Positions 27,644-35,866 of a DNA stretch of 64,000 nucleotides are shown here, piece by piece (position 1 is the first letter of the stretch; every line of letters begins with the position of its first letter). The position numbers and the translations under genes were made by a program. The notes under the pieces are model-generated. The model was given only the letters and a program-made list of their open reading frames with translations. It ran no database searches and was not told the origin of the DNA. The DNA comes from Glycomyces sp. NRRL B-16210 (lineage in GTDB: Bacteria; Actinomycetota; Actinomycetes; Mycobacteriales; Micromonosporaceae): positions 62,001-126,000 of the forward strand of contig NZ_JOGR01000011.1 of NCBI RefSeq assembly GCF_000719515.1, read 5' to 3'.

Positions 27644-27688
27644 GCCGCCCGGTGGAACTCAGTTGGTAGCTAGGAGCCACCGGGCGGC
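27644..27688 (-). promoter_or_regulatory. 5' leader stem-loop with anti-Shine-Dalgarno in loop
   Basis: On the minus strand GCCGCCCGGTGG (27688-27677) pairs perfectly with CCACCGGGCGGC (27655-27644) around a 21-nt loop. The loop begins CTCCT, complementary to the AGGAG of the gene A ribosome-binding site that lies 8 bases further downstream. The ribosome-binding site itself sits in a small GAAGG/CCTTC hairpin. This looks like a translation-control element; it matches no riboswitch class I know. Confidence 0.5.
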
Positions 27689-27913
27689 GTTTAATATTCT
27701 GGCCTATCGATAAAGGCCGATACGAGCTGGATGCCTCGTAAGTTTCTCCGTTCGAGACGTAAGCAATTGGACCACCAGTAGTAAGAATCTGGCGTATGTC
27801 CGATGATGACTCAACGATCACGCCACTGTCAACTAACGAGACAAACGTGTCTAGAAGTTTTTCCAAACCCCCTGCGTCACAGCAAGTCTGGGTCGACGCG
27901 TGCGGTCACTCGA

Positions 27914-27960
27914 ATAGGGGTAAGGGCCCTGCGGCTTCGCCGCAGGGCCCTTACCCCTAT
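27914..27960. terminator. Perfect 22-bp stem hairpin after the NACHT gene
   Basis: ATAGGGGTAAGGGCCCTGCGGC (22 bases, 27914-27935), loop TTC, exact complement to 27960, ten bases past the NACHT gene stop on the minus strand. No U-run follows. It most likely terminates the NACHT transcript and insulates operon A-D. Confidence 0.75.
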
Positions 27961-27969
27961 GGCTGTGGT

Positions 27970-30036
27970 CTACCCTTCCAAGCTTCGGCTCGCGTTGGCG
28001 GAAGGGTGTGCTTCGACAGGCTCACTGAGATAGGTCTGAAGTGCTTCATGCCGGAACTCGTAGGTAGCTCCAACCTGACGAAGCACGCCTCGACGACGAG
28101 CGTCTTCAAGAAACGCCATAAATCGCCAAGGCACCCGACGACCATTCGGGAACGCAAGAAGAAAATGAGCAAGGCGGTATGAGAACCATGCTCTCTCAAT
28201 TGTCGCGACGATTATCGCCGTGGTCGATCCAAGTACGGAACCTGCCACGGGCCCGACCACCAGTCCGAATGCCAGTCCGAACCCCAGTCCAGCTGCCAGA
28301 GCGGTCGCGGCGAAGGTTGTTCGAGCCTCAGCGAGGACGTTTGCTGGGCTTAGTAGTTTCAGCCGAATAGGGGTCTGCTGATCTAGGAATTCAAGCATCA
28401 CGATCAGCAACGGCACGGTAAGTCCGAGCGCCAAACCAGCCGCCCATCCGAACACCAGCGTGACTGCCAGACCGGCTACTATTCCGACCCCCAGCGAGGG
28501 AATCAGTTCGCCCCATAGCACTTTTCCGAAAGGATTGCGGTTCAGCACCAGGCGATTCGGATTCTCTTGAGGGTCCCAGATTATTGCAGGTAGAGATTTG
28601 AGCATCAGTTTGGACATGAGTCCAAACGCGATCATGGTGATCAGACCGACCGCCAGGCCGATCGTTAGCCCAAATTCCAGTGCGACGACCAGGCCGACCA
28701 TCGTTCCAAGGTTCAGCATGACTATTACCGCGAGAGCTATCATGAAGGTTTGGTGTTCTGTGGATCGAGGGAGCTGCCACCAGGCGAATCCTGGTTGGCC
28801 GGTCCTCCTCATGTGGGCGGCAATGAATCCTAGGTAGCGGATAGCCCGTTCCGTCATGGGATCCATGGCATCCTGGTTGGTTTCGATGCCGGTGAAGTCT
28901 GGTGCGGCAGGGATGCTGTATACGGTGGGGAGAAAGTGCGCGATCAGGTGCTGTTCAACCGCCGCCTTGTCTGCGAATCCCTCAAATGTTGCGCGGTCTG
29001 GTGTCTGCCTTTGGTACACCTCACGGCATAGAAACACCATGAGCGGCGTCGTGAGTGCTTGTGCGACCGGGCTGTCGTCGACTGCAAGCTGTTCGAACAC
29101 CGCTGCCCAATGCTCACTAGTCCCATTTTTCCTTAGATAGTGGCGTGCCTTGCTACGGCTGACCGGCTGCAACATAACCTCCGACATGCGCTCTATCCGG
29201 CGGTCGTCGGCCGCTTGCGCGGCCTCGAATTCGGCGATTCGGGAGGTCACCACCATATGGATGTCGCTGGCGTCCATCGCTTCGCGGAGACGCGCGAGGG
29301 CGGCGACATGGCGGGGTTCGGCGATCTCATCGAATCCGTCGAGCACCAGCAAGAGGTCGCCCCGGCCGGCCAGGTGCACCGCGGTGTCGACACTGCCCGG
29401 CCCGTTTGAGCGAGACAGCCCGTATTGGACCGCAAGCTGCTTGGAGACCCATTCCAGCAGGGGAATCGCAGGGTCCCAGCCCTTGACATGCAACAACACC
29501 GGGACTGGAGTCGAGGTGCTGTTCGAGCCACGCTGTTCAAGCAGTTGGTGTGTGAGCAGGAGCGCGGTAGCTGACTTTCCGGCACCTTTGGTGCCGAGGA
29601 TGACGGTCAGGCGTGGACGGTGCCGCAACCAGTCTGCGCCGATAGTCGCGATGTCGCCGACGAGACCGCGCTTCACCGTTACGGCCTCGGTGGTGACGGT
29701 CGCGGCATTGTGTCTCCATTCGACCTGGATGTAATCCGATCCGGAGAGCTTCAGAGCGTGTTTCCCCGCTGCGGCCATCCCTCGCACCTCAACCGCAAGT
29801 GCTTCGAGCTGCTGCTCCACCGAAGGAGCTGCGGCAGTCCCGGATCGCGGGAACCACCAAGTCATCGTGGAGACTACGAGCGCGAGGGCGGAAACGCCAA
29901 AACCCATCGAGGCGATCAGCTTCTCGCGGTCGGAACCGCTTGCGAGCCACCAAACGAACGCGCCTACAAGAACGACCGAGAGACCAAGAGCGACAAGTAC
30001 GCGCCTCCATGAGCGCTGACCAGGGGGTGTCGGCAT
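27970..30036 (-). CDS. Membrane-associated NACHT-domain NTPase
   Basis: A protein of 688 residues. Two N-terminal transmembrane helices (about 13-32 and 43-61) are followed by a linker and a NACHT NTPase module: Walker A GTKGAGKSATALLL (residues 148-161), Walker B LLLVLDGFDEI (about 229-239), a sensor-like HMVVTSRIAEFE, and the NACHT-associated helical region with TPLMVFLCREVY. Residues about 430-640 hold several further hydrophobic segments (ALEFGLTIGLAVGLITM, TALAAGLGFGLAFGLVVG). The C-terminus ends with a winged-helix-like RRRGVLRQVGATYEFRHEAL. Related bacterial NACHT proteins act in antiphage defence; this function is inferred. Composition is less GC-rich than neighbours, a sign of transfer. 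Confidence 0.85.
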   Translation of the reverse strand: MPTPPGQRSWRRVLVALGLSVVLVGAFVWWLASGSDREKLIASMGFGVSALALVVSTMTWWFPRSGTAAAPSVEQQLEALAVEVRGMAAAGKHALKLSGSDYIQVEWRHNAATVTTEAVTVKRGLVGDIATIGADWLRHRPRLTVILGTKGAGKSATALLLTHQLLEQRGSNSTSTPVPVLLHVKGWDPAIPLLEWVSKQLAVQYGLSRSNGPGSVDTAVHLAGRGDLLLVLDGFDEIAEPRHVAALARLREAMDASDIHMVVTSRIAEFEAAQAADDRRIERMSEVMLQPVSRSKARHYLRKNGTSEHWAAVFEQLAVDDSPVAQALTTPLMVFLCREVYQRQTPDRATFEGFADKAAVEQHLIAHFLPTVYSIPAAPDFTGIETNQDAMDPMTERAIRYLGFIAAHMRRTGQPGFAWWQLPRSTEHQTFMIALAVIVMLNLGTMVGLVVALEFGLTIGLAVGLITMIAFGLMSKLMLKSLPAIIWDPQENPNRLVLNRNPFGKVLWGELIPSLGVGIVAGLAVTLVFGWAAGLALGLTVPLLIVMLEFLDQQTPIRLKLLSPANVLAEARTTFAATALAAGLGFGLAFGLVVGPVAGSVLGSTTAIIVATIERAWFSYRLAHFLLAFPNGRRVPWRFMAFLEDARRRGVLRQVGATYEFRHEALQTYLSEPVEAHPSANASRSLEG

Positions 30037-30277
30037 TCACTCATGTTAGGAGGTGCCGCCGCCGAGTGGTGTGCTCGAACTGCCTCCTATTCGGGTGGAC
30101 AAGAACTCGCAGCCTCGGTTTCGTCCAGGGTTCGGGGGAAAGCCGGTGATATGGGATGTGCGGTGAGCACGCAGCCGGTTGCTCTCCTTGAACTTCGCCG
30201 ACCGGTTTTGAGCAGGGCGGCGAGCGGTGTCGGTCGATGGTGGGACCATCGGGGGGAGCACGCGAGGAGAAGCGACG

Positions 30278-30676
30278 GTGAAGAGCGCGACCGAGGATCA
30301 GAACCGGCGGCTCCTTCGCGCCCGCGATGCGATGGACCGGGGCTTCACCAGGCCGCTCGATGTGCCCGCGCTCGCCCGCATCGCTCTCATGTCTCCGGCG
30401 CATTTCAGCCGGCAGTTCCGCGCGACTTTCGGGGAGACCCCGCATCGGTATCTTCAGCGTCGTCGGATCGAGCGGGCATGTGCGAAGCTGCGGGACACGG
30501 ATGCGTCGGTCACCGAGATCGCGCTCGAAGTCGGCTTCGACAGCCTCGGCACCTTCAGCCGGACCTTCACCTCTCTTATCGGCCGCTCGCCCACCCGTTA
30601 TCGGGCCGAGGCGACTCCGCTGCGCGCTCCGGTCTGCTTCGTCAAGGCCTGGACCCGCCCCACCGACGCGGTCTGA
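30278..30676 (+). CDS. AraC-family transcriptional regulator (DNA-binding domain only)
   Basis: A protein of 132 residues from GTG 30278, preceded by GAGGAGA; an in-frame ATG at 30227 is an alternative. The two AraC helix-turn-helix motifs are complete: LDVPALARIALMSPAHFSRQ (first recognition region) and VTEIALEVGFDSLGTFSRTF followed by IGRSPTRYR. There is no N-terminal ligand-binding domain, as in MarA/SoxS-type regulators. The adjacent VOC-family gene (82-bp gap, same strand) is a common partner and probable target. Divergent from the NACHT gene. Confidence 0.85.
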   Translation: MKSATEDQNRRLLRARDAMDRGFTRPLDVPALARIALMSPAHFSRQFRATFGETPHRYLQRRRIERACAKLRDTDASVTEIALEVGFDSLGTFSRTFTSLIGRSPTRYRAEATPLRAPVCFVKAWTRPTDAV

Positions 30677-30758
30677 GGCTTGAAGACGGCCCTCCTCGTG
30701 GCCGGAGGAAAGCATTTTTGGATAAGCGCCCTGGCCATCGCGACCATAGGCTGGACGC

Positions 30759-31166
30759 ATGTTCACAGGAATCAGCATCCACACCGTGTTCGTCCTCGAC
30801 CAGGAAGAGGCGATCGACTTCTACGTCGGCAAGCTCGGGTTCGAGGTCGTCGAAGACGTCGACCTCGGCTTCATGCGCTGGTTGACCGTCAGCGCGCCCG
30901 GCAAGCCCGACCGGCGCATCCACCTCGAAGTGCCCGGCCCGCCCTCCCACAGCGACGAGACCGCCGCCGCCGTCCGCGACCTGCTCACCAAGGGCGCCCT
31001 CGGCGCGACCATCTTCACCACCGACGACTGCCGCGGCACCTTCAAGCGCCTCTCCGACCTAGGCGTCGAGTTCACCGAGGAGCCCACCGAGCAGCCCTAC
31101 GGCATCGACTGCGCCCTGCGCGACCCGTTCGGCAACCACATCCGGATCACCCAGCCCACCGCCTAG
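30759..31166 (+). CDS. VOC (glyoxalase/bleomycin resistance) superfamily protein
   Basis: A protein of 135 residues with two beta-alpha-beta-beta-beta modules. The first is FTGISIHTVFVLDQEEAIDF (His as possible metal ligand) with YVGKLGFEVVEDV; the second is YGIDCALRDPFGNHIRITQP. The E-P-Y-G-x-D..RDPFGN ending is typical of the PhnB/glyoxalase-like group. It follows an AraC regulator gene, the usual AraC-VOC cassette. Substrate is unknown; members bind metals, thiol adducts or drugs. Confidence 0.85.
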   Translation: MFTGISIHTVFVLDQEEAIDFYVGKLGFEVVEDVDLGFMRWLTVSAPGKPDRRIHLEVPGPPSHSDETAAAVRDLLTKGALGATIFTTDDCRGTFKRLSDLGVEFTEEPTEQPYGIDCALRDPFGNHIRITQPTA

Positions 31167-31325
31167 ACCGCAGGCCGAACGCCCGGGCGCCCCGCGTCCG
31201 GGCGTTCGCCGCGTCCGGCCGCGGTGCGGATGGTTCGAAAATCGCCGATCGGGTACCCCTGAGCCTGAACCCGGCAAGACAATGCGACAGCGAGACCTTC
31301 CAACAGCACAACGCTTCAACGCAAT

Positions 31326-31369
31326 GTTGTTCGGCAAGGTTTTCAGCGTTGTTCGGCAAGGTCTTCAGC
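31326..31369 (+). repeat. Two tandem 22-bp direct repeats upstream of the universal stress gene
   Basis: GTTGTTCGGCAAGGTTTTCAG at 31326 and GTTGTTCGGCAAGGTCTTCAG at 31348, exactly 22 bp apart, one difference. A second related pair, AACGCTTCAACGCAATG (31313) and AACGCTTCACGCAATG (31384), brackets them. The AT-richer leader and two-turn spacing suggest regulator-binding sites. Confidence 0.6.
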
Positions 31370-31419
31370 CGGTGTTCACAGGCAACGCTTCACGCAATGC
31401 TTCAGGACGGAGAGCGCTC

Positions 31420-31863
31420 ATGGACGCGACAGCACAGGGATCCGAACGCATCGTCGTCGGCGTCGACGGCTCCCCGGCCTCGGTCCGGGCCCTCGAATGG
31501 GCCCTGCACCAGGCCGAACGGACCGGCGCCTCGGTCGAGGCCGTCCACGCCTGGGAGGTGCCCGCGATGTACGGCACCGGCATGATGGTGCTCCCCAGCG
31601 GCGAGGACTTCGACAAGGCCGCCAAGCAGTCGCTTGAACGCGCCGTCGCGCAGGCCACCGGCGGCCGCGCCACCGTGCCGATCGAGCTGCGGACCGTCTC
31701 GGGCCACGCCGCGAAGATCCTCGTCGAGATGGCCGAGAACGCCGACCTCCTCGTGGTCGGCTCCCGCGGTCACGGCGGCTTCGTCGGGACGCTGGTCGGC
31801 TCGGTCAGCCAGAGCGCCGTCCAGCACGCCACCTGCCCGGTAGTCGTCGTTCGCGACAAGTAG
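31420..31863 (+). CDS. Universal stress protein (UspA family)
   Basis: A protein of 147 residues, one Usp domain. IVVGVDGSPASVRALEWAL is the N-terminal nucleotide-contacting segment, and GSRGHGGFVGTLVGSVSQSA is the ATP-binding G-2x-G-9x-G-S motif, so it is probably of the ATP-binding type. I chose ATG 31420 (GGAG upstream), since the frame upstream runs through a repetitive leader. Upstream tandem repeats may control it. Cytoplasmic stress/dormancy roles are typical in actinobacteria. Confidence 0.88.
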   Translation: MDATAQGSERIVVGVDGSPASVRALEWALHQAERTGASVEAVHAWEVPAMYGTGMMVLPSGEDFDKAAKQSLERAVAQATGGRATVPIELRTVSGHAAKILVEMAENADLLVVGSRGHGGFVGTLVGSVSQSAVQHATCPVVVVRDK

Positions 31864-31888
31864 AGCTTCCAGTCGGCGTACCGAGACC

Positions 31889-31923
31889 GGAGCGGCCCCC
31901 ACGTGAACCCCGGGGGCCGCTCC
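31889..31923. terminator. Bidirectional terminator between convergent genes
   Basis: GGAGCGGCCCCC (31889-31900) pairs perfectly with GGGGGCCGCTCC (31912-31923), 11-base loop. It lies between the stops of the universal stress gene (31863) and the GH43 gene (31973). Confidence 0.75.
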
Positions 31924-31972
31924 GCTTATCTGTCCGCCTGTCGCCTGCCTGTTGTCCGCCTGCTCGGCGGCG

Positions 31973-33562
31973 TCACTCCTCGCCGGTCCGCTCCGGGCGA
32001 TAGGCGACCGAGTGCAGGCGCGACGATCCACCGACCGCGCCGACGCCGAGCGTCCGGCCGGTGAAACCGGTCGCGACCTCGGTCGACAGGTAGCGGCCGT
32101 CCAGGTGTCCGAGCACGGTCGCGCCGTTCTCGCCACCTTCGCCGTCATTGCCGTCACTGCCGTCCTCGCCGACCACGGACAGCACGATGTCGTCGGGCCC
32201 GATCGCGGTCAAGGTCTCGGCGTCTGACGCGACCGACGCGATCCGCAGGACCACGGCCCCGCCCCCGCCCTCGCTCTTGCCTTTGCCTTCGAACCGGGCC
32301 GAACCGAGTTCGGCCGTGACGCCGCCGATGCGCGCGAGCGCGCGGACCAGGCCGTCCTCGAACACCAGGCCGTACCAGTGCCGGTCGTCCATCCACAGCG
32401 TGAACCGGCCCGAGCCGGTGAACGCGGCCTCGGCGGTCCAAGCGAGGTCCCGCACCCGCGCGGCCAGCAGCCCGGGCGAGCCGTCGCCCGGATCGCGCAG
32501 CTCCAGGCCGCCCTCGGGATGCGGGGCGGCGATCGCCTCGGGCTCGCTCGACGGCGCGACCCAGCGCGGGTCCAGCTCTCCCAGACCTGAAGCGGCCGAG
32601 CCGAAATCGTCATAGAAGGAGGTGTCCGGCGGGGTGAAAGCGTACCGGCCCTCGTCGAACACCGGCCAGCCGTCGACCCAGTCGACGCCTGCGAGGAACG
32701 TCTCGCGGCCGAGCACGTGGAACTGCGGCGTGAACCCCCGCGGGCGCACGGCCAGGTAGACCGCCGCCCACTCGCCCGAGGCGGTCTCGACCAGGTCGGC
32801 GTGCCCGGTGTTCTGCACCGGCAGCGCCGTCGACCGGTGCGAGAAGACCGGGTTCGAAGGGCACGCCTCGTACGGGCCCTCGATGCGCTCGGACCGCGCG
32901 ATCGTCACGGTGTGGCCGCGCTCGGTCCCGCCCTCGGCGAGCAGCAGGTACCAGTACCCGCCGATGCGGTACAGGTGCGGCGCTTCGGAGGCGGCGAGCC
33001 CGATGCCCTGCCACACCGGGTACGGCTCGCCCTTGAAACGACCGGTCTCCAGGTCGAGCCGGCCCTGGAAGATCCCGTCGCCCTCCCCGTTGAAGACGGT
33101 GCCCTTCCAGGTCAGGTAGCACTCGCCGTCCTCGTCCCAGCACAGGTCCGGGTCGATGCCGACCGCCTCGCGCACGAACACTGGCTTGCTCCAAGGACCG
33201 GCAGGGTCCTCGGCGGTGACGATGGTCTGGCCCGAGCCGGCGTCGCCCACGTTGGTGGTCACGAAGTAGAAGCGGCCGTCGTGGTGGCGCAGGGTCGAGC
33301 CGTAGATCCCGCCGGAGGGACGCCCGTCGCCGCGCAGGAACTGGCTCCGGCGATCAAGGATGTTCCCGATCTGCTTCCACGACACCAGGTCGCGGCTGTG
33401 GAAGATCGGCGCGCCGGGGAAGTACTCGAAGCTCGAATGGGCCAGGTAGTAGTCCTCGCCGACGCGGCAGATGGTCGGGTCCGGGTAGAAGCCCGGCACG
33501 ATCGGTCGCACGGCGGCCGACACGGTTTCGGGCGCCTTCTCGCCCTCGATCGAACTGCCCAA
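31973..33562 (-). CDS. GH43 family glycoside hydrolase (beta-xylosidase/arabinofuranosidase-like)
   Basis: A protein of 529 residues. The five-bladed propeller carries the three catalytic acids: Asp in PGFYPDPTICRVG (base), Asp in GIDPDLCWDEDGE, and Glu in AASEAPHLYR (acid). The C-terminal 200 residues form the beta-sandwich (GH43 C2-like) seen in beta-xylosidases, with FYDDF and LDPRWVAP; a Gly/Asp/Glu-rich loop (GEDGSDGNDGEGGENG) looks like a recent insertion. No signal peptide, so it should act on imported xylo- or arabino-oligosaccharides. No transporter genes are adjacent. A TTGACA promoter with an operator-like repeat lies upstream. Confidence 0.88.
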   Translation of the reverse strand: MGSSIEGEKAPETVSAAVRPIVPGFYPDPTICRVGEDYYLAHSSFEYFPGAPIFHSRDLVSWKQIGNILDRRSQFLRGDGRPSGGIYGSTLRHHDGRFYFVTTNVGDAGSGQTIVTAEDPAGPWSKPVFVREAVGIDPDLCWDEDGECYLTWKGTVFNGEGDGIFQGRLDLETGRFKGEPYPVWQGIGLAASEAPHLYRIGGYWYLLLAEGGTERGHTVTIARSERIEGPYEACPSNPVFSHRSTALPVQNTGHADLVETASGEWAAVYLAVRPRGFTPQFHVLGRETFLAGVDWVDGWPVFDEGRYAFTPPDTSFYDDFGSAASGLGELDPRWVAPSSEPEAIAAPHPEGGLELRDPGDGSPGLLAARVRDLAWTAEAAFTGSGRFTLWMDDRHWYGLVFEDGLVRALARIGGVTAELGSARFEGKGKSEGGGGAVVLRIASVASDAETLTAIGPDDIVLSVVGEDGSDGNDGEGGENGATVLGHLDGRYLSTEVATGFTGRTLGVGAVGGSSRLHSVAYRPERTGEE

Positions 33563-33611
33563 GACGGTTCCTCCTCGCAGTGGCGCGCCGCCCGGCCCGG
33601 CGGCGGGCCAA

Positions 33612-33640
33612 CCTTAAGTTGTGTCGATAAACTTTGTCAA
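33612..33640 (-). promoter_or_regulatory. Probable promoter and operator of the GH43 gene
   Basis: On the minus strand TTGACA (33640-33635), 17-bp spacer, then TTAAGG (33617-33612). The spacer region contains the inverted repeat AAGTTTATCGACACAACTT (5-bp arms), a plausible repressor site between -35 and -10. The AT-rich patch stands out in a GC-rich gap. Confidence 0.5.
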
Positions 33641-33786
33641 CCGGCTTCGGCCGTGACTAGGAGCGCCGCGCCGCCGGGAGCACGCCTTCGCGCCTCCGGG
33701 ACGCGGGAGCCCGGCCGATTCGTGTTGCCGCCGGAACTGCTCCTCCGCCATCGGGGACCACGAGGCCCAACGTGAACCGGGACCCG

Positions 33787-35541
33787 TCACGCCGCCGCGT
33801 GCTGCACGCCCCACGTCGACGCGTAGCGGCCCGAGCGGGCCAGCAGCTCCTCGTGCGTCCCCTGCTCGGTGATCCGGCCGCCTTCGAGGACCACGATCCT
33901 GTCGGCGCTGCGGATCGTGCTCAACCGGTGCGCCACGACCAGCGTCGTCCGCCCCTCCATGAGCGTCTCCAGCGCGCCCTGGATATGGCGCTCGGACTCC
34001 GAGTCGAGCGCGCTCGTGGCCTCGTCCAGGAACAGGATCCGCGGGTCCCGCATGAGCGCCCGCGCGATCGACAGCCGCTGGCGCTGGCCCCCCGACAGCC
34101 GCGCGCCGCGCTCCCCGACCACCGTGTCCCAGCCCTCCGGCAGGGACTCGACGAAGTCGAGCGCGTTCGCGTCCCGCAGCGCCGCGCGCATCTTCTCGTC
34201 CTCGACCGGCCCGAGGCCGTAGGTGATGTTGTCGCGGATCGAGCCCTCGAACAGGACCGAGTCCTGCGGCACCACCGAGACGCGGCGGCGCACCGAGCGC
34301 ATGTCGAGCGCCTCCATGTCCGCCCCGTCCAGGGACACCGAGCCGGCCGCTGGGCGGATCAGGCCGAGCACCGTGTTCATGAGCGTGGACTTGCCCGAAC
34401 CGGAGGGGCCGACGAACGCGACGGTCTGGCCCGGCTCGACGACGAGGTCGATCCCGTCCAGCGCGGGCGTGCCGCTGTCGGGGTAGCGCACGGTGACCCC
34501 GCGCAGCTCCACCCGGCCGGCCAGATTGTCCACAGTGGGCTTTCCCTCGTTGCGCTCGATGTCCGGGTCCTGGAGGACCTCCGCGATCGACCGCACCGAC
34601 TCGGTGCCGCGCGCGGTGATCGGCACCAGGTTGAGCACCGCGCCGACCGAGCCGGTGAGCATCGAGAAGTAGGTGCCGAGCACCACGACCTGCCCGGCCG
34701 TGATCGGCGCCCACGCCATGAGCGCCACCGTCGCCGCCAGCAGCAGGCACCCGACGGACAAGAGCTGCATGGTCACCCAGCTCGCCGCGCCGAAGCGGCC
34801 GTTCACGACGTCCAGGCGCAGCCCGCGGTGGCGCACCTCCTCGGCGACCTCGGCGACCCGCTCGGCCGCGACGTGCTCGAGCCCGTGCGCGCGCGTGATC
34901 GGCATGAGCGCCGCCATCTCGCCCACCCGCGAGGAGAAGGCCTCCACCTCGCGGCGGAACTCCTGGTTGCGTGCCTGCGTGCGGCGGCGGGTGAACCACC
35001 AGACGCCGAAACCGCACGGCAGGGACAGCGCGAACACCGGCAGGAACTGCGGCACCGTCAACGCGGTCATGGTGATCGCCCCGGCGAACACGAACACCGC
35101 CGACAGGAACGGCCCGCCCGACTGCGCGAGCATCAGCTCGACGTTCTCGACGTCGCGCACGACCTTGCTCTGGATGATCGAGGCGTTCGAGCGCGAGTGG
35201 AACCCGATGGACAGCAACTGGAGCCGCGCGGCGAGGGCGTTGCGGAAGTCCGCGCCGAGGGCGCGCACGACGCCCATGTAGAGGCGGGTGAACCACACGT
35301 GGGTGAAGAAGTTCTGGAGGACCAGCACGGCCGCGCCGACGGCGAGCCAGCCGAGGGTCGAGACCGGGCCGCCGTCCACGACCGCGTCGACCGCGGCCCC
35401 GGTGATCACCGGCATCAGCCAGATCGGGCTGTCCTTGACCACAAATATGACGGTGGCGGCGACGAGGCGCCAGCGTCGCGGTCTGAGCGTGCGCGCGACC
35501 GACTTGAGCGGGTGCTTCCCGTCGAGGGTGATGGTCTCCAT
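33787..35541 (-). CDS. ABC transporter, fused permease/ATP-binding protein (exporter type)
   Basis: A protein of about 584 residues. Six-helix transmembrane domain (residues about 20-310) with WLMPVITGAAVDAVVD and TALTVPQFLPVFALSLP. NBD with Walker A VGPSGSGKST, Q-loop VSVVPQDSVLFEGS, signature LSGGQRQRLSIARAL, Walker B RILFLDEATSALD and H-loop VVAHRLSTI. All ATPase motifs are intact, so a homodimeric or heterodimeric exporter of the MsbA/LmrA type is expected; no partner half-transporter is adjacent. The start at 35541 is provisional because no strong ribosome-binding site precedes it. Substrate unknown. Confidence 0.88.
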   Translation of the reverse strand: METITLDGKHPLKSVARTLRPRRWRLVAATVIFVVKDSPIWLMPVITGAAVDAVVDGGPVSTLGWLAVGAAVLVLQNFFTHVWFTRLYMGVVRALGADFRNALAARLQLLSIGFHSRSNASIIQSKVVRDVENVELMLAQSGGPFLSAVFVFAGAITMTALTVPQFLPVFALSLPCGFGVWWFTRRRTQARNQEFRREVEAFSSRVGEMAALMPITRAHGLEHVAAERVAEVAEEVRHRGLRLDVVNGRFGAASWVTMQLLSVGCLLLAATVALMAWAPITAGQVVVLGTYFSMLTGSVGAVLNLVPITARGTESVRSIAEVLQDPDIERNEGKPTVDNLAGRVELRGVTVRYPDSGTPALDGIDLVVEPGQTVAFVGPSGSGKSTLMNTVLGLIRPAAGSVSLDGADMEALDMRSVRRRVSVVPQDSVLFEGSIRDNITYGLGPVEDEKMRAALRDANALDFVESLPEGWDTVVGERGARLSGGQRQRLSIARALMRDPRILFLDEATSALDSESERHIQGALETLMEGRTTLVVAHRLSTIRSADRIVVLEGGRITEQGTHEELLARSGRYASTWGVQHAAA

Positions 35542-35866
35542 GGCAGCGGTGGCCCCGTATTCGTTCGGAGGGTCGGTCGTTCGGTCGCGGGGGTGGGCGG
35601 CGGGTTCGGGAGGGCGCTCGCCGTGGCGGGCCCGGGTCGCGACGGGTCGTGCGCGGGCGGTCGCCGCGGGCAATCGTAGTCCGCGTTCGGGCTCTCCGCC
35701 CGTTCGTTTCGGGCCCGGTCCGGGGGCGGGTCGGTGGGGGCCGTTCGTCCGGATTTCACCTGAGGTTGGTGGAACCGCACCGTAGCGGCGCATAGCTTCC
35801 ACAACAGGTGAGAACACAAGACCGCGATTCCCTCGCGCATTCATATCGGACCGAATTGGAGCCGTG
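35542..35866. other. 325-bp divergent intergenic region, ABC transporter / phoX
   Basis: No gene is supported. The left half is GC-rich low-complexity; the right half (35745-35866) is more AT-rich and should carry the phoX promoter. TTTCACCTGAG (about 35753) and GTGAGAAC (about 35810) faintly resemble actinobacterial PHO-box halves (GTTCACC), but spacing and match are too poor to call. Confidence 0.4.

Larger units (their letters stand above)
27621..27969 (-). other. 349-bp region between the NACHT gene and gene A
   Basis: No gene is supported. It is locally AT-rich compared with gene A (27690-27880). It holds the 5' stem-loop of the gene A transcript (27644-27688), a short inverted repeat GGCCT/AGGCC at 27701-27718 and the 22-bp-stem hairpin at 27914-27960. 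The promoter of operon A-D presumably lies between these; no clear -35/-10 pair is evident. Confidence 0.5.

Noticed and set aside
35745..35866. PHO box upstream of phoX
   Set aside because: Only isolated, imperfect halves resembling GTTCACC were seen, with no proper direct repeat spacing.
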